Shown: piece after piece, positions 1-10,144 of the stretch
Position numbering within the stretch: position 1 is the stretch's first letter
How the letters are laid out: every line of letters begins with the position of its first letter
Source of the DNA: Rikenellaceae bacterium
GTDB lineage: Bacteria > Bacteroidota > Bacteroidia > Bacteroidales > Rikenellaceae
Direction: 5' to 3'
NCBI GenBank assembly: GCA_015059715.1
Contig: SUZV01000013.1
Location: forward strand, 28,104-92,103
Length of the DNA stretch: 64,000 nt
Made by a program: the position numbers and the translations under genes
The notes under the pieces: generated by a model
Database searches by the model: none
What the model saw: the letters and a program-made list of their open reading frames with translations, nothing else
What the model was told of the DNA's origin: nothing

Positions 1-308
1 CTAAGGCTGATGCTGACGAGAGTATGGATGCTGCTGCTTGCGTAGGTTGTGGTGCTTGTGCTGCAACTTGTAAGAATGGCTCGGCAATGTTGTTCGTTGC
101 TGCACGTGTATCGTCACTCGCTAAGTTGCCTCAGGGTCGTGTTGAGGGTGCTCGTCGTGCTAAGTCTATGGTTGCTAAGATGGATGAGCTCGGTTTCGGT
201 AACTGTACAAATACAGGTGCTTGCCAGGCCCAGTGTCCTAAGTCTATCTCTATAGCACATATCGCACGTCTAAACCGTGAGTTCTTGGCTGCAAAGCTTC
301 AGGACTAA
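1..308 (+). CDS. Fumarate reductase/succinate dehydrogenase iron-sulfur subunit (C-terminal part)
   Basis: The frame is open from the left edge (first whole codon at base 3) to TAA at 306-308, so only about 102 C-terminal residues are seen; the family is normally about 250 residues. Two cysteine clusters are visible, [11 protein letters not shown] and, further on, [15 protein letters not shown]. These match the ligands of the [4Fe-4S] and [3Fe-4S] centres in FrdB/SdhB. In Bacteroidales this subunit passes electrons between the flavoprotein and the membrane cytochrome b during fumarate respiration. The flavoprotein gene presumably lies just outside the window. A strong terminator follows, so this is the last gene of its operon. 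Confidence 0.9.
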   Translation, partial: KADADESMDAAACVGCGACAATCKNGSAMLFVAARVSSLAKLPQGRVEGARRAKSMVAKMDELGFGNCTNTGACQAQCPKSISIAHIARLNREFLAAKLQD

Positions 309-330
309 GGATATATGTTGTAAATGTTTG

Positions 331-363
331 GGGTCAGCTGTTTCGGCTGACCCTTTTTGTTTT
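331..363 (+). terminator. Intrinsic terminator after the fumarate reductase gene
   Basis: An 8-bp perfect stem (GGGTCAGC at 331-338 with GCTGACCC at 346-353) has a 7-base loop and is followed by TTTTTGTTTT. It separates the iron-sulfur subunit gene from the NRPS transcription unit. Confidence 0.9.
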
Positions 364-495
364 GAGGGTGTTTGGCTTTAGCGAGGAGTGGGGTAAAGCG
401 TACTCGCACTGCGCCATTATGAGAGATTAGGAATCTTCGCAAAATAGTCTTGAAAATCACTCGCCCTAATTTATATAACCTAACTTAATCATTAA

Positions 496-528
496 TTGCT
501 TATTTTTAAATAAAAATATATATCTTTG
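496..528 (+). promoter_or_regulatory. Promoter of the NRPS-MATE operon
   Basis: TATCTTTG at 521-528 matches the Bacteroidetes -7 element TAnnTTTG. TTG at 496-498 is a possible -33 element, 22 bases upstream. The leader before the NRPS ATG would be about 32 bases with no clear Shine-Dalgarno sequence. Nothing else gene-like is seen in 364-564, which is AT-rich before the promoter. Confidence 0.6.
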
Positions 529-564
529 TCATTGAATAGTTAAACCTCCTCAAAATATGATATT

Positions 565-3500
565 ATGAGCAGCAACCCTAAAACTACACCTCTGTCGCAG
601 TCGCAGATGGGTATATATGTCGAGTCGATGCAGCACACCAACGACTTAGTATATCATATGCCATTTCTATATACTCTCGATAAGGCCATAGACCTTGAGC
701 GTCTGCGCAACGCCCTATACAGAGTCATAGAGGCGCATCCAGCATTTCTATCGTACTACACAACGGACGAGGGTGGCGAGCCGTTAATTGTCGAGCGTAG
801 TGATATGCCCATAGTCATTAATATCGAGCGAGTGGAGGATATCGAGAGCGTAAAGCGCAGCTTAGCACGTTGCTTTGACCTTAAGGATAGCCGTCCGATA
901 CATATCGCGCTATACGAGGGTCGCGATAGTAACTATATGCTCTTTGAGGTACACCACATCATTGCCGATGGCACCTCGGCAGGTGTGCTCCTCTCGGAGA
1001 TTGACCGCGCCTATCGGGGTGAGGATATCGAGGCCGAGGAGTACACTTTCTACGATGTCACGCGCGAGGAGCTACGTCTACGTGCAGGCTCCGAGGAGTA
1101 TGACCAGGCGCAGAGGTGGCACGAAGAGAACTTCAATGTAGGGGATGTAGATACACTCATTATCGCAGACCGCAGTGGCAAGACAACGACGATAAAACAC
1201 TCGGAGTATAGCTTAAACCTCGATAGGGAGGGTCTAAGTGCTCTTATGGAGAGTACGGGGGTAAAGCCTGGTACGCTCTTTACTTCGGCCTTCGCGTTGC
1301 TGATGGCCAAGTTTACGGGTGATGACTCGGTGCTCTTCTCTACGATATGGCATGGGCGTAGTGATAAACGTATGGCGCGCACTATGGGTATGTTCGTTAA
1401 GACACTACCTGTATATTACCCTATAAAGAGCGATATGACCATAGCTGAGCTCTTTGCTCATGGCGATAGCATCATCCGAGGAGGCCGAAAGCATAGTATA
1501 TTCTCGTATGCCGATGCTACAAGGTTACTCGGGATAAAGTCTAACTATCTCTTTGTTTATCAGGGTCATCTATTTAATGATATGACCATAGATGGTCATG
1601 CGGTGACTATGGAGGATATCTCGGAGAGTGCCACGACAGAGCCTATCTCTGTCCAGATATATCAAGAGAGGGATGGTGGCTATCGTGCAGTTATCGAATA
1701 CTTCTCAAACCTCTACTCCGAGGCACTTATAGAGCAGCTGGTAGCAAGCTACGAGGCTATACTTAACTCTATGCACGATGGCGAGCAGAGGGTAGACTCG
1801 CTGTCGGTGATAACACCTGCGCAAGAGGCACTCTTAGATAGTTTTAATGCTACGGAGCGTGACTACGATAAGTCACAGACCGTACTTACGCGCTTTAGCG
1901 AGTATGTCTACTCTGCCCCCGAGCACTTGGCTGTGGTCTATAAGGACAGGGGCTATACCTATCGTCAGGTCGACGAGCTGTCGAACAAGATTGCGCACTA
2001 TATCCACCGCCTCGGACTGGGGCGTAACGATGTCGTAGCGGTGCTTATACCGCGTTCCGAGTGGATGATGATAGCCTCGCTCGGTGTCCTCAAGGCGGGG
2101 TGTGGCTACGAACCTCTTGACCCGAGCTATCCACGTGAGCGTCTACAGTTTATGACTCAGGATGCTGGCGTGCGCCTTGTTATAGGCGACGAGGAGCTTA
2201 TCGCAGCTATGGAGCTTGGTATTGAGAGTGTTTTGCTCACGAAAGATATCGCCACGCTTGGGGAGCCTACAACACCACTCGCGGTCGAGGTATGTCCCGA
2301 CGACCTCTTCATTATGCTCTACACTTCGGGTTCGACAGGTGTGCCTAAGGGGTGTATGATTGAACATCGCAACGTCTTTGCCTTTGCAACGTCACATAGC
2401 CAGGTGTGTGGCATAACGCCCGAGTCGCGCATAGCGGCATACGCAAGCTATGGCTTCGATGCCTCGTTGATGGATATCTATGGGGCTATCGTCAGTGGTG
2501 CTACGCTACATATCATTGCCGAGGAGATACGTCTTGACTTTGCTGCGCTCAACGACTACTTCATCCGCAACCGCATAACCACATCGTTTATGACCACCCA
2601 GGTAGGCTTTCAGTTTGCTACAGCCTCGGAGAGTCCCTATCTACAGACGTTGATGGTCGGTGGCGAGAAGCTTGCTCCGATAGAGCCACCTTGTGGCTTT
2701 AAGCTCTTTAACGCCTATGGCCCTACGGAGTGTTGCGTATACACCAATGTATACAATGTTGCCAAGTACGAGGATAATATCCCGATTGGTAAGGCTCTGC
2801 CCAATACTAAGCTCTATGTCGTCGATAGCGATGGCCGTCGTCTGCCTGCTGGTGCTGTGGGAGAGCTGTGGATAGCGGGTGTGCAGGTGTCGCGCGGCTA
2901 TCTAAATCGCGAGGAGCAGATGGCCAAGGTCTTTACTTCAAATCCGTTTAGTGAGGATAGTAACTATAGCCGTGTATACCATACGGGGGATATTGTACGC
3001 TACCTTACCGATGGAAACATACAGTTTGTGGGTCGTCGCGATGGTCAGGTTAAGATTCGAGGCTTCCGCATCGAGCTTAAGGAGATTGAGACCATCATTC
3101 GTCAGTATCCCGACATTAAGGATGTTACGGTTCAGGCCTTCGAGCAGGAGGGTGGCGGAAAGTTCATAGCAGCCTATATTGTCAGCGATAAGAGTATAGA
3201 TATTAAGTCGTTGAGTGACTTTATCCTTGAGGATAAACCCCCATATATGGTCCCAGCGGTGACTATGCAGATTGAGCGTATACCGCTCACGCAGAACCAC
3301 AAGGTCGACAAGCGAGCACTGCCTAAGCCCGAGCTTAAGGCCGACACGCTTGAGGTGGAGAGCAACGTGCCTATGAACCTCTTGGAGAGTGAACTACACC
3401 AGATAATCTCTGCGGTGGTTAATACCGAGCAGTTTGGCATTGCCACACCCCTCGCATATGTGGGCCTTACATCCATAGCCGCTATTAAGCTCACCACACA

Positions 3501-6500
3501 GATATATAAACGCTATGGTGTGGCCATAGATAGCAAATTGCTACTCAAGGGAGGTACGCTACAGACTATCGAGAATGCCATTCTTGAGCACCTGCTCTCG
3601 GGTGGTGGGGCAGCCGAGAAGATAGGCGTGGCGCAGGCCACAGATGTCGTAGATAGTGCCCCACTGAGCTATGCACAGATGGGTGTATACTACGAGTGTA
3701 TGAAGCATCCGTTAGAAACGACCTATAATATCCCCTATACTCTACGTTTTCCTGTAGCGACCGATGTATCTAAGCTTATTGTGTCGATTAAGCGTTTGGT
3801 GGCACTACATCCTGAGCTGGATGTTCGTTTCGAGGCTACAGATGCAGGTGTTGTGCAGCAGCGTGGAGGTTATGGCGAGGCTGTAGTTACGCACCTACGT
3901 GTATCGGAGGATGAGTTACAGAGACTCAAGGATAGCTTTGTGCGCCCCTTCCACCTCGGCAAGGAGCCCCTCTATCGCTTCGCCGTAGCTGAGTGCGAGA
4001 GTGGCGTATGGCTCTTGGCCGACATACACCACCTTGTTGCCGATGGCTACTCTCTCGACCTGATGAATCGTCAGCTATGCCGACTCTTCGAGGGGGAGAG
4101 TGTCGAGGCTGAGACGTGCGACTATATGACCTTTGCAATCGAGCAGCAGCGTAGCGAGGATGGCGAGGCCTTTAATGCTGCTAAGAGCTTTTTCGGTGAG
4201 GCTTTAGCCGAGTGTGAGGGTTGCAGTGAGCTACCTGCCGATTATAAGGGCGATGCATCTGAGGGGCGTTCACAGCGTATATCTATACCTTTCGACCTTG
4301 AGCGTGTCGAGAGCTTTAGCCGAGAGGTGGGTGTTACGCCAGCACATACGATGTTGGCCGTGACGAGCTACGCACTCTCGCGCTACACAAATAACCGCCA
4401 TATATACATAGCTACAGTAAGCAACGGACGCTCGAACCTGCGCATTGCCGATACGGTGGGTATGTTTGTCAACACGCTGGCACTTCACGCCCATATTACC
4501 GAGCAGAGTGTTGAGGAGTTCGTGCGTTGCGTAGGCGATAACTTCGACGGAGCTATACGTCACGAGAACTACCCCTTTGCGCGTATTGCTGCCGACTATA
4601 ACTTCGCCTTTGCCACGAACTACGCCTACCAGATTGGCGTGATGACCGAATATAGGGTCGATGGCGCGGCGGTAGTGATGGGCGAGCTTAAACTCGATGT
4701 CCCTAAGCAGAAACTCGACGTTATGATTACCGAGGTTGAGGGCCGCGCAGTTATCCAGCTTCAGTATAACGATGCCATATATTCCGAGGAGAGCATCCGT
4801 CGCTTTGGACACTCTATGCTTGCAGTATTGGAGGGCTTTATGGGCGATAGGCGCGGTAGCCTGCTCAAAGTATCTATGGTAGGGCGCGAGGCTGCCGAAG
4901 AGCTTGCATCGTTACGCTCGGTGGCCACTGGTGAGGCACCATTTAAGCTCTTCCATCATGCCGTTGAGCACTGGGCGGCGACTACACCCCATAGCGAGGC
5001 TCTTGTGGCCGTAGACTGTAGCTACAACTATGGCGATATGAACGTTGCGATGAACCGTATTGCTTATGCACTGATAAGGCGTGGTGTTGGCGTAGGTAGC
5101 CGCGTAGCTCTGCTGCTACCTCGAAATAGTAGACTCATCCTTGCGATGTTTGGCGCGATGAAGGCTGGCGCAGCCTATATACCTTGCGATCCGGAGTATC
5201 CTGCCGACCGCATAAAGCTCATCTTGGAGGATTCCGAGGCCGACTATGTTATTACCACACAGGAGCACATTGCAATGTTCGAGGGTGGGCGTGCTGTCGA
5301 TGTCGAGGAGCTACTTAAGGAGGAGGGTGGCGATAATCCCGATGTTTCGGTCACACCAGACGATTTAGCATACCTAATCTACACCTCGGGCTCTACGGGA
5401 CGACCTAAGGGTGTTATGCTCCACCATAGGGGTATATGTAACTATCTATATGGTCACCCTGCGAATGTATTTGCTCATGCTGTGGCAAGCGACGCAAGTC
5501 GTGTGCTGAGCGTAACGACGATATCGTTTGATGCTGCGTTGCAGGATATCGGCACAGCGATGTATAGCGGTAAAACGTTGGTTGTAGCTACCGAGGAGCA
5601 GGCCAATAACCCGATAGAGCTGGCTAAGCTTATTACCGAGGAGCGTGTAGATATGGTCTCGGGAACACCTTCGCGCTGGCAGACGTGGCGCACCAGCGAT
5701 GACTTTGTGCGTGCTATAGCCAAGGTGAGTATTGTGCGTGCTGGTGGCGAGAAGTTCTCGTCGCAGCTCCTTGAGCAGCTTCAACGGATAACGTCGGCAC
5801 GTATCTTCAACTGCTACGGCCCGACAGAGATTACCGTAGCCTCGAACAATGCCGAGCTTACCGATGCCGACATAGTCACCGTAGGCCGTCCGCAGCTTAA
5901 CGTCCGCGAATATATCGTCGACAGCGATGGCAATGAGCTCCCTGTTGGTGTCGTAGGCGAGCTATATATCGGTGGTGTGGGCGTAGCTAAGGGCTACAAC
6001 AACCTCGAAGATATGACTCGTGAGCGTTTTATCGACTACTGTGGCGAGCGTGTCTACCGCTCGGGTGACTATGCAAAGTGGCTTCCCGATGGCCGAGTGA
6101 TGATTCTCGGAAGAACGGATAATCAGATTAAGCTACGTGGCCTAAGAATAGAGCTTGGCGAGATAGAGAGTGTTATGCAGCGCGTTGAGGGTATCGATAA
6201 GGTGGTGATACTTATACGCAAGATAGCAGGCAAGGAGCATCTGTCGGCCTACTATACGGCAAGTAGAGAGATAAATCCTGTTGACCTGAAGGCCGAGATA
6301 TCAAAGAGCCTGACGCACTATATGGTACCTACGGCATACCTACAACTTAGCGCGATGCCTATGACACCGAATGGTAAGACCGATATCAAGTCGCTGCCCG
6401 AGCCTAAGCTCTCGTCAAGTAGTGCGTATGAGGAGCCTAATGGCGATATCGAGCGTAGCTTCTGCAATATCTTCGCGTCGATACTCGAACTCGATAGGGT

Positions 6501-7872
6501 GGGTGCTACGGATAACTTCTTCGAGTTAGGAGGCACCTCGTTGGTGGTTACACGTGTAATTATCGAGGCCGACAAGGTGGGTCTGCACGTCAGCTATGGC
6601 GATGTCTTTGCCAATCCTACACCTCGTAAGCTGGCACGTCTGCACACCGCATCAGACGACGACGAACTACGTGATCCTACCATCGTTGACTACGACTATG
6701 AGCCGATAGATGGGCTTCTTGCCGCCAACACCCTCGACAGCTTTAGCCGAGGATGTGAGCTGCCTCTTGGCAGTGTGTTGCTCACAGGAGCTACTGGTTA
6801 CCTCGGTATACACATCCTGCGCGAGCTGCTCTCGTCGGATGCCGAGAATATATATTGCTTGGTGCGTGGCAAGAGCCTCGCAGCAGCCGAGAGTAGGCTT
6901 AAGACACTACTCTTCTACTACTTCGACTCTACGTTTGAGGATATGCTCGGTAGGCGACTGCATGTCGTTTTAGGCGATGTCACCGACGACCTTACGCAGC
7001 TGCTCGAAGGTGTCAAGATAGATACCATCTTCAACTGCGCAGCCATAGTTAAGCACTTTGCCGAGGGTAGCGAGATAGAAGATGTTAATATCGGTGGTGC
7101 AGAGCGATGTGTGGAGTACTCTCTTGGCCACAATGCCAGACTTGTGCATATCTCTACGGCCAGCACACGCGGTCTGAGCATCGATGATGTCCCCACAGCC
7201 AACGATATCTTCACCGAGCAGAGACTCTACCTTGGCCAGTTCCTTGGTAACAAGTACATATACTCGAAGTATATCGCCGAGAGGCTCATTCTTGAGGCTG
7301 TGGCGTTGCGAGGCCTCGGTGCAAAGATTATGCGCGTAGGTAACCTCGCCCCACGCTCTACCGATGGTGAGTTCCAGGTTAACTTCTCGACAAATAGCTT
7401 TATGGGCCGTATTAAGGTATTCAATATGCTTGGTTGCTGTCCTCATCAGATGCGCGACAATGCCGTTGAGTTCTCGCCCATAAATGAGGTGTCGCGCGCC
7501 ATAGTTTTGTTGTCGCGCACCCCTAAGGAGTGTTGCCTCTTCCACCCATACAACAACCACGCTGTGCTCTTCGGCGATGTAGTCTCGGAGCTTAAGTGCG
7601 TAGGCGATGGTGTGGAGTTTGTCGACAGCGAGGAGTTCTCGGAGCGTATGGAAAGGGCTAAGGAGGATGTAGATAAGGCTCGTCAGCTATCGAGTCTTAT
7701 GGCCTACCAGGATATGGCACACGGACGTAAAACCTCGGATGTTGCACGCCAGAATATTTATACTATGCAGGTGCTCTACCGCCTCGGATTTAGTTGGTCA
7801 CACACTACGTGGGATTATATCGACCGCTTCCTTAAGGCTATTGCTGGTATGGGATTCTTCGATAATAAGTAA
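565..7872 (+). CDS. Two-module non-ribosomal peptide synthetase with terminal reductase (C-A-T-C-A-T-R)
   Basis: 2435 residues. Domains in order: condensation with HHxxxDG at 130-136; adenylation with YTSGSTG at 586-592 and Lys913 (A10); carrier with the phosphopantetheine Ser970; second condensation with HHxxxDG at 1155-1161; second adenylation with YTSGSTG at 1606-1612 and Lys1938; carrier with Ser1992 (GGTSL); thioester reductase with a GxxGxxG nucleotide site at 2075-2081 and YxxxK at 2231-2235. There is no thioesterase or epimerase. By-eye alignment to GrsA reads specificity residues DAMFMGAVYK (module 1) and DAQSRGCVAK (module 2); I assign no substrates. Family knowledge says such reductases release the peptide as an aldehyde. 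The leading C domain suggests the first residue may be N-acylated. MATE exporter and PPTase genes adjoin. Confidence 0.95.
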   Translation: MSSNPKTTPLSQSQMGIYVESMQHTNDLVYHMPFLYTLDKAIDLERLRNALYRVIEAHPAFLSYYTTDEGGEPLIVERSDMPIVINIERVEDIESVKRSLARCFDLKDSRPIHIALYEGRDSNYMLFEVHHIIADGTSAGVLLSEIDRAYRGEDIEAEEYTFYDVTREELRLRAGSEEYDQAQRWHEENFNVGDVDTLIIADRSGKTTTIKHSEYSLNLDREGLSALMESTGVKPGTLFTSAFALLMAKFTGDDSVLFSTIWHGRSDKRMARTMGMFVKTLPVYYPIKSDMTIAELFAHGDSIIRGGRKHSIFSYADATRLLGIKSNYLFVYQGHLFNDMTIDGHAVTMEDISESATTEPISVQIYQERDGGYRAVIEYFSNLYSEALIEQLVASYEAILNSMHDGEQRVDSLSVITPAQEALLDSFNATERDYDKSQTVLTRFSEYVYSAPEHLAVVYKDRGYTYRQVDELSNKIAHYIHRLGLGRNDVVAVLIPRSEWMMIASLGVLKAGCGYEPLDPSYPRERLQFMTQDAGVRLVIGDEELIAAMELGIESVLLTKDIATLGEPTTPLAVEVCPDDLFIMLYTSGSTGVPKGCMIEHRNVFAFATSHSQVCGITPESRIAAYASYGFDASLMDIYGAIVSGATLHIIAEEIRLDFAALNDYFIRNRITTSFMTTQVGFQFATASESPYLQTLMVGGEKLAPIEPPCGFKLFNAYGPTECCVYTNVYNVAKYEDNIPIGKALPNTKLYVVDSDGRRLPAGAVGELWIAGVQVSRGYLNREEQMAKVFTSNPFSEDSNYSRVYHTGDIVRYLTDGNIQFVGRRDGQVKIRGFRIELKEIETIIRQYPDIKDVTVQAFEQEGGGKFIAAYIVSDKSIDIKSLSDFILEDKPPYMVPAVTMQIERIPLTQNHKVDKRALPKPELKADTLEVESNVPMNLLESELHQIISAVVNTEQFGIATPLAYVGLTSIAAIKLTTQIYKRYGVAIDSKLLLKGGTLQTIENAILEHLLSGGGAAEKIGVAQATDVVDSAPLSYAQMGVYYECMKHPLETTYNIPYTLRFPVATDVSKLIVSIKRLVALHPELDVRFEATDAGVVQQRGGYGEAVVTHLRVSEDELQRLKDSFVRPFHLGKEPLYRFAVAECESGVWLLADIHHLVADGYSLDLMNRQLCRLFEGESVEAETCDYMTFAIEQQRSEDGEAFNAAKSFFGEALAECEGCSELPADYKGDASEGRSQRISIPFDLERVESFSREVGVTPAHTMLAVTSYALSRYTNNRHIYIATVSNGRSNLRIADTVGMFVNTLALHAHITEQSVEEFVRCVGDNFDGAIRHENYPFARIAADYNFAFATNYAYQIGVMTEYRVDGAAVVMGELKLDVPKQKLDVMITEVEGRAVIQLQYNDAIYSEESIRRFGHSMLAVLEGFMGDRRGSLLKVSMVGREAAEELASLRSVATGEAPFKLFHHAVEHWAATTPHSEALVAVDCSYNYGDMNVAMNRIAYALIRRGVGVGSRVALLLPRNSRLILAMFGAMKAGAAYIPCDPEYPADRIKLILEDSEADYVITTQEHIAMFEGGRAVDVEELLKEEGGDNPDVSVTPDDLAYLIYTSGSTGRPKGVMLHHRGICNYLYGHPANVFAHAVASDASRVLSVTTISFDAALQDIGTAMYSGKTLVVATEEQANNPIELAKLITEERVDMVSGTPSRWQTWRTSDDFVRAIAKVSIVRAGGEKFSSQLLEQLQRITSARIFNCYGPTEITVASNNAELTDADIVTVGRPQLNVREYIVDSDGNELPVGVVGELYIGGVGVAKGYNNLEDMTRERFIDYCGERVYRSGDYAKWLPDGRVMILGRTDNQIKLRGLRIELGEIESVMQRVEGIDKVVILIRKIAGKEHLSAYYTASREINPVDLKAEISKSLTHYMVPTAYLQLSAMPMTPNGKTDIKSLPEPKLSSSSAYEEPNGDIERSFCNIFASILELDRVGATDNFFELGGTSLVVTRVIIEADKVGLHVSYGDVFANPTPRKLARLHTASDDDELRDPTIVDYDYEPIDGLLAANTLDSFSRGCELPLGSVLLTGATGYLGIHILRELLSSDAENIYCLVRGKSLAAAESRLKTLLFYYFDSTFEDMLGRRLHVVLGDVTDDLTQLLEGVKIDTIFNCAAIVKHFAEGSEIEDVNIGGAERCVEYSLGHNARLVHISTASTRGLSIDDVPTANDIFTEQRLYLGQFLGNKYIYSKYIAERLILEAVALRGLGAKIMRVGNLAPRSTDGEFQVNFSTNSFMGRIKVFNMLGCCPHQMRDNAVEFSPINEVSRAIVLLSRTPKECCLFHPYNNHAVLFGDVVSELKCVGDGVEFVDSEEFSERMERAKEDVDKARQLSSLMAYQDMAHGRKTSDVARQNIYTMQVLYRLGFSWSHTTWDYIDRFLKAIAGMGFFDNK

Positions 7873-7882
7873 TTGCGAGAGT

Positions 7883-9214
7883 ATGAATACGTTTGACCGT
7901 AAGGAGCTTAACTCGCTCTTCTGGCGATACCTCGGCTCGTCGCTGCTCATCACCCTCTCTGGGGCCTTGGGTGTGATGGTAGATAGTGTTATCGTGGGCC
8001 ACCTTATAGGTAGCGATGGCGTGAGTGCTGTGAACCTAAACAGCACGATGATACAGCTGCTTATGACCATAAGCCTTATCGTCGCCTCGGGTGGCGGTAT
8101 GTTGGTAGGCTATGCCCTCGGACGTAAGGAGTATGACTTGGCACGCTATATCTTCACTCAGTCGACCATAGGAAGCCTCGTTGTAGGCCTGCTCTTCGCG
8201 CTCTTGGGCCTTGTTGCTGTCGACGATATGGCACGCCTGCTCTGTCAGAACGAGTCGCTCTATGTTATGGTGCGCGACTACCTCCGCGTGGTGCTCCTCG
8301 GTGCCCCTGCCTATATGCTTATGTGGGGTATCTCGACGATGATAAGTGTCGATGGCAGTCCACGCTTAGCCTCCGTAGCTATTGTCGTAGATAATGTGGT
8401 AAACCTCATCCTCGATGTCGTCTTTATTAAGCTCCTCGGTATGGGTATCGAGGGTTCGTCGCTGGCTACGGTTATAGGTCATTTAGTCGGCATTGCCATT
8501 ATGTTGCTGCACTTTGTAGGTAGAGATTGCCTGCTCTCGCTGTCGTTTAGGGGCGGCACTCTTGTCGAGTGGCGCAATATTATCTCGCAGGGTGCCCCCT
8601 TGGCCGTTGCCTCTATATGTCTTACGCTGCTGCTATTTACATCAAATAAGATGGTCCTGGGTGCTGTGGGGCGCGAGGGTATCTTCGTATTCTCGGTGTG
8701 TATGAACCTGTTGCAGGTCTATAACCTCTTCTTAGCAGGTACGTGTCGCTCGCTCCAGACGCTCGGTGCTGTACTTGTCGGCCAGCGTAATAGCGAGGGT
8801 GTACGCTTTGTATTTGCTAAGTCGCTGCGCTTTATCACCGTAGCTATGGCTGCTACGTGTGCCTATGTGTGGCTCTTTCCCTCGACTATATCGCTACTCT
8901 TCGGGGCCGAGGGCGACGCTTTGGTCGCAGAGTGTAACTACGCGCTACGCATATTTGCCATAAGCTTCGTGCCCTTCTGCTATATATACTTTGTGATGAT
9001 CGTCTTTAAGCTACTCTCCTATAATCGTATGTCGATATTTATCTCGCTGATATTGTCGCTTACTGTTATACCTGTTATATCGTTTATGGCTAACTATGCC
9101 ACAGAGTATATATGGTATAGCTACCTGATAGCCTACATTATCGAGATAGTCGCCATTGTAGTAGTATATAAGGTCGGGCGCATAGATATCAGAGCGCGTA
9201 TGGCGAGCCTGTAG
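7883..9214 (+). CDS. MATE-family efflux transporter, probable exporter of the NRPS product
   Basis: 443 residues with about twelve hydrophobic segments and the two-fold repeat of the MATE family (a motif such as SGALGVMVDSVIVGHLIG near the N terminus). MATE proteins expel cationic or amphipathic small molecules in exchange for sodium ions or protons across the inner membrane. I chose the ATG at 7883, 10 bases after the NRPS stop and preceded by GCGAGAG; the open frame extends upstream only inside the NRPS gene. The tight coupling indicates one transcript and suggests export of, or self-protection against, the NRPS product. The substrate is an inference. Confidence 0.9.
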   Translation: MNTFDRKELNSLFWRYLGSSLLITLSGALGVMVDSVIVGHLIGSDGVSAVNLNSTMIQLLMTISLIVASGGGMLVGYALGRKEYDLARYIFTQSTIGSLVVGLLFALLGLVAVDDMARLLCQNESLYVMVRDYLRVVLLGAPAYMLMWGISTMISVDGSPRLASVAIVVDNVVNLILDVVFIKLLGMGIEGSSLATVIGHLVGIAIMLLHFVGRDCLLSLSFRGGTLVEWRNIISQGAPLAVASICLTLLLFTSNKMVLGAVGREGIFVFSVCMNLLQVYNLFLAGTCRSLQTLGAVLVGQRNSEGVRFVFAKSLRFITVAMAATCAYVWLFPSTISLLFGAEGDALVAECNYALRIFAISFVPFCYIYFVMIVFKLLSYNRMSIFISLILSLTVIPVISFMANYATEYIWYSYLIAYIIEIVAIVVVYKVGRIDIRARMASL

Positions 9215-9235
9215 TAGATAGAATTTGAGTAGTAA

Positions 9236-9835
9236 CTAATACTGCATAAGCATACTCTGTACTACTACTCTTGGCTCTGGACCCTCCTTGCGACACGTTG
9301 TACATACGTAGTCGCGTGTGGTGTAGTGCGAGAAGGTGTACCCCTTGAGCTCTAACCCTGCGAGGTTGTCACACAGCCCCTCGCCTGTAAACTTTAGTAG
9401 GCTCTCCTTGGTGGTCCAGAGCGTGCTGAAGGCTTGGCGTGGGTCGACAGAGGTGGCTATGGCGCGTAGCTGTCCATCGTTGGATATATGTCGTGCCACC
9501 TCCCAATCCACATCCGTAATCTCCTCAATGTCTATGCCTATAGGATGGTCACCTATGGCGCAGGCTACCCCCTTACGGCAGTGGCTGAGGTTAAAGTGTA
9601 TGTCGGGGTGGTCGGGCAAAGTGGGCTTGCCATTATCTCCGTATGCGAAGGCGGGGGCTGTAGCTATGCCATACTCGCGACGTAGGGCCTGCATAAGTAG
9701 CAGGTAGGCAGCCAAACTCTGGCGACGGTCTATCTCGAAACGATAGCTGAGCACCTTAGCTCTGCGCTCATCGGATACCAAGCGCAGGGCCTTCTCGATG
9801 TCGAAATCGAGAATATCTTCGCATATATATACCAT
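9236..9835 (-). CDS. Sfp-type 4'-phosphopantetheinyl transferase
   Basis: 199 residues. Sfp/AcpT hallmarks are present: FNLSH at 81-85, GIDIE at 100-104 (Mg-binding Asp102 and Glu104) and WTTKES at 140-145. The enzyme moves phosphopantetheine from CoA onto carrier-protein serines, here most plausibly Ser970 and Ser1992 of the neighbouring NRPS. It is convergent with the MATE gene (21-base gap). It is also the last gene of the minus-strand run, 6 bases after the STAS gene, so it is probably co-transcribed with the partner-switching module. AcpS-type enzymes serving fatty-acid synthesis are usually smaller and lack this layout. Confidence 0.93.
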   Translation of the reverse strand: MVYICEDILDFDIEKALRLVSDERRAKVLSYRFEIDRRQSLAAYLLLMQALRREYGIATAPAFAYGDNGKPTLPDHPDIHFNLSHCRKGVACAIGDHPIGIDIEEITDVDWEVARHISNDGQLRAIATSVDPRQAFSTLWTTKESLLKFTGEGLCDNLAGLELKGYTFSHYTTRDYVCTTCRKEGPEPRVVVQSMLMQY

Positions 9836-9841
9836 CTCGGA

Positions 9842-10135
9842 CTACTCGATGGTGAGTATGCGCGAGAAACCTGTCATATCGAGCACCGAGCGCACAGTGT
9901 CACCAACCCCTCTGAGTGTCAGACCCTCGCCCGAGGTTGCAAGTCGCTTATGTGCAGCAAGGATGACACGTAGACCAGCACTACTCACATACTCTAATGC
10001 CGAGCAGTCGATAACAACCTTCGAGGCTGCAATGTCGTTAAGTGTGCTCTCTAACTTAGGCGCAGTGTTGGTATCTAAGCGTCCCTCCAACGTTACGATG
10101 CTCACCGAGTCGGTTTTATGTGTTGTAATATTCAT
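9842..10135 (-). CDS. STAS-domain anti-anti-sigma-factor-like protein (RsbV/SpoIIAA type)
   Basis: 97 residues forming a single STAS domain. The phospho-acceptor loop reads YVSSAGLR; Ser52 aligns with the serine phosphorylated in RsbV. In partner switching, the unphosphorylated STAS protein sequesters the kinase, and phosphorylation releases it. The gene lies between the kinase (9 bases upstream) and the PPTase (6 bases downstream). No sigma-B-type sigma factor is in the window, so the regulated target is unknown; it need not be a sigma factor. The domain assignment is secure; the output is not. Confidence 0.92.
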   Translation of the reverse strand: MNITTHKTDSVSIVTLEGRLDTNTAPKLESTLNDIAASKVVIDCSALEYVSSAGLRVILAAHKRLATSGEGLTLRGVGDTVRSVLDMTGFSRILTIE

Positions 10136-10144
10136 ATAGCTATT

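Noticed and set aside
7739..7882. N-terminal extension of the MATE protein
   Set aside because: It lies inside the NRPS gene in another frame and lacks family similarity; the ATG at 7883 is well placed.
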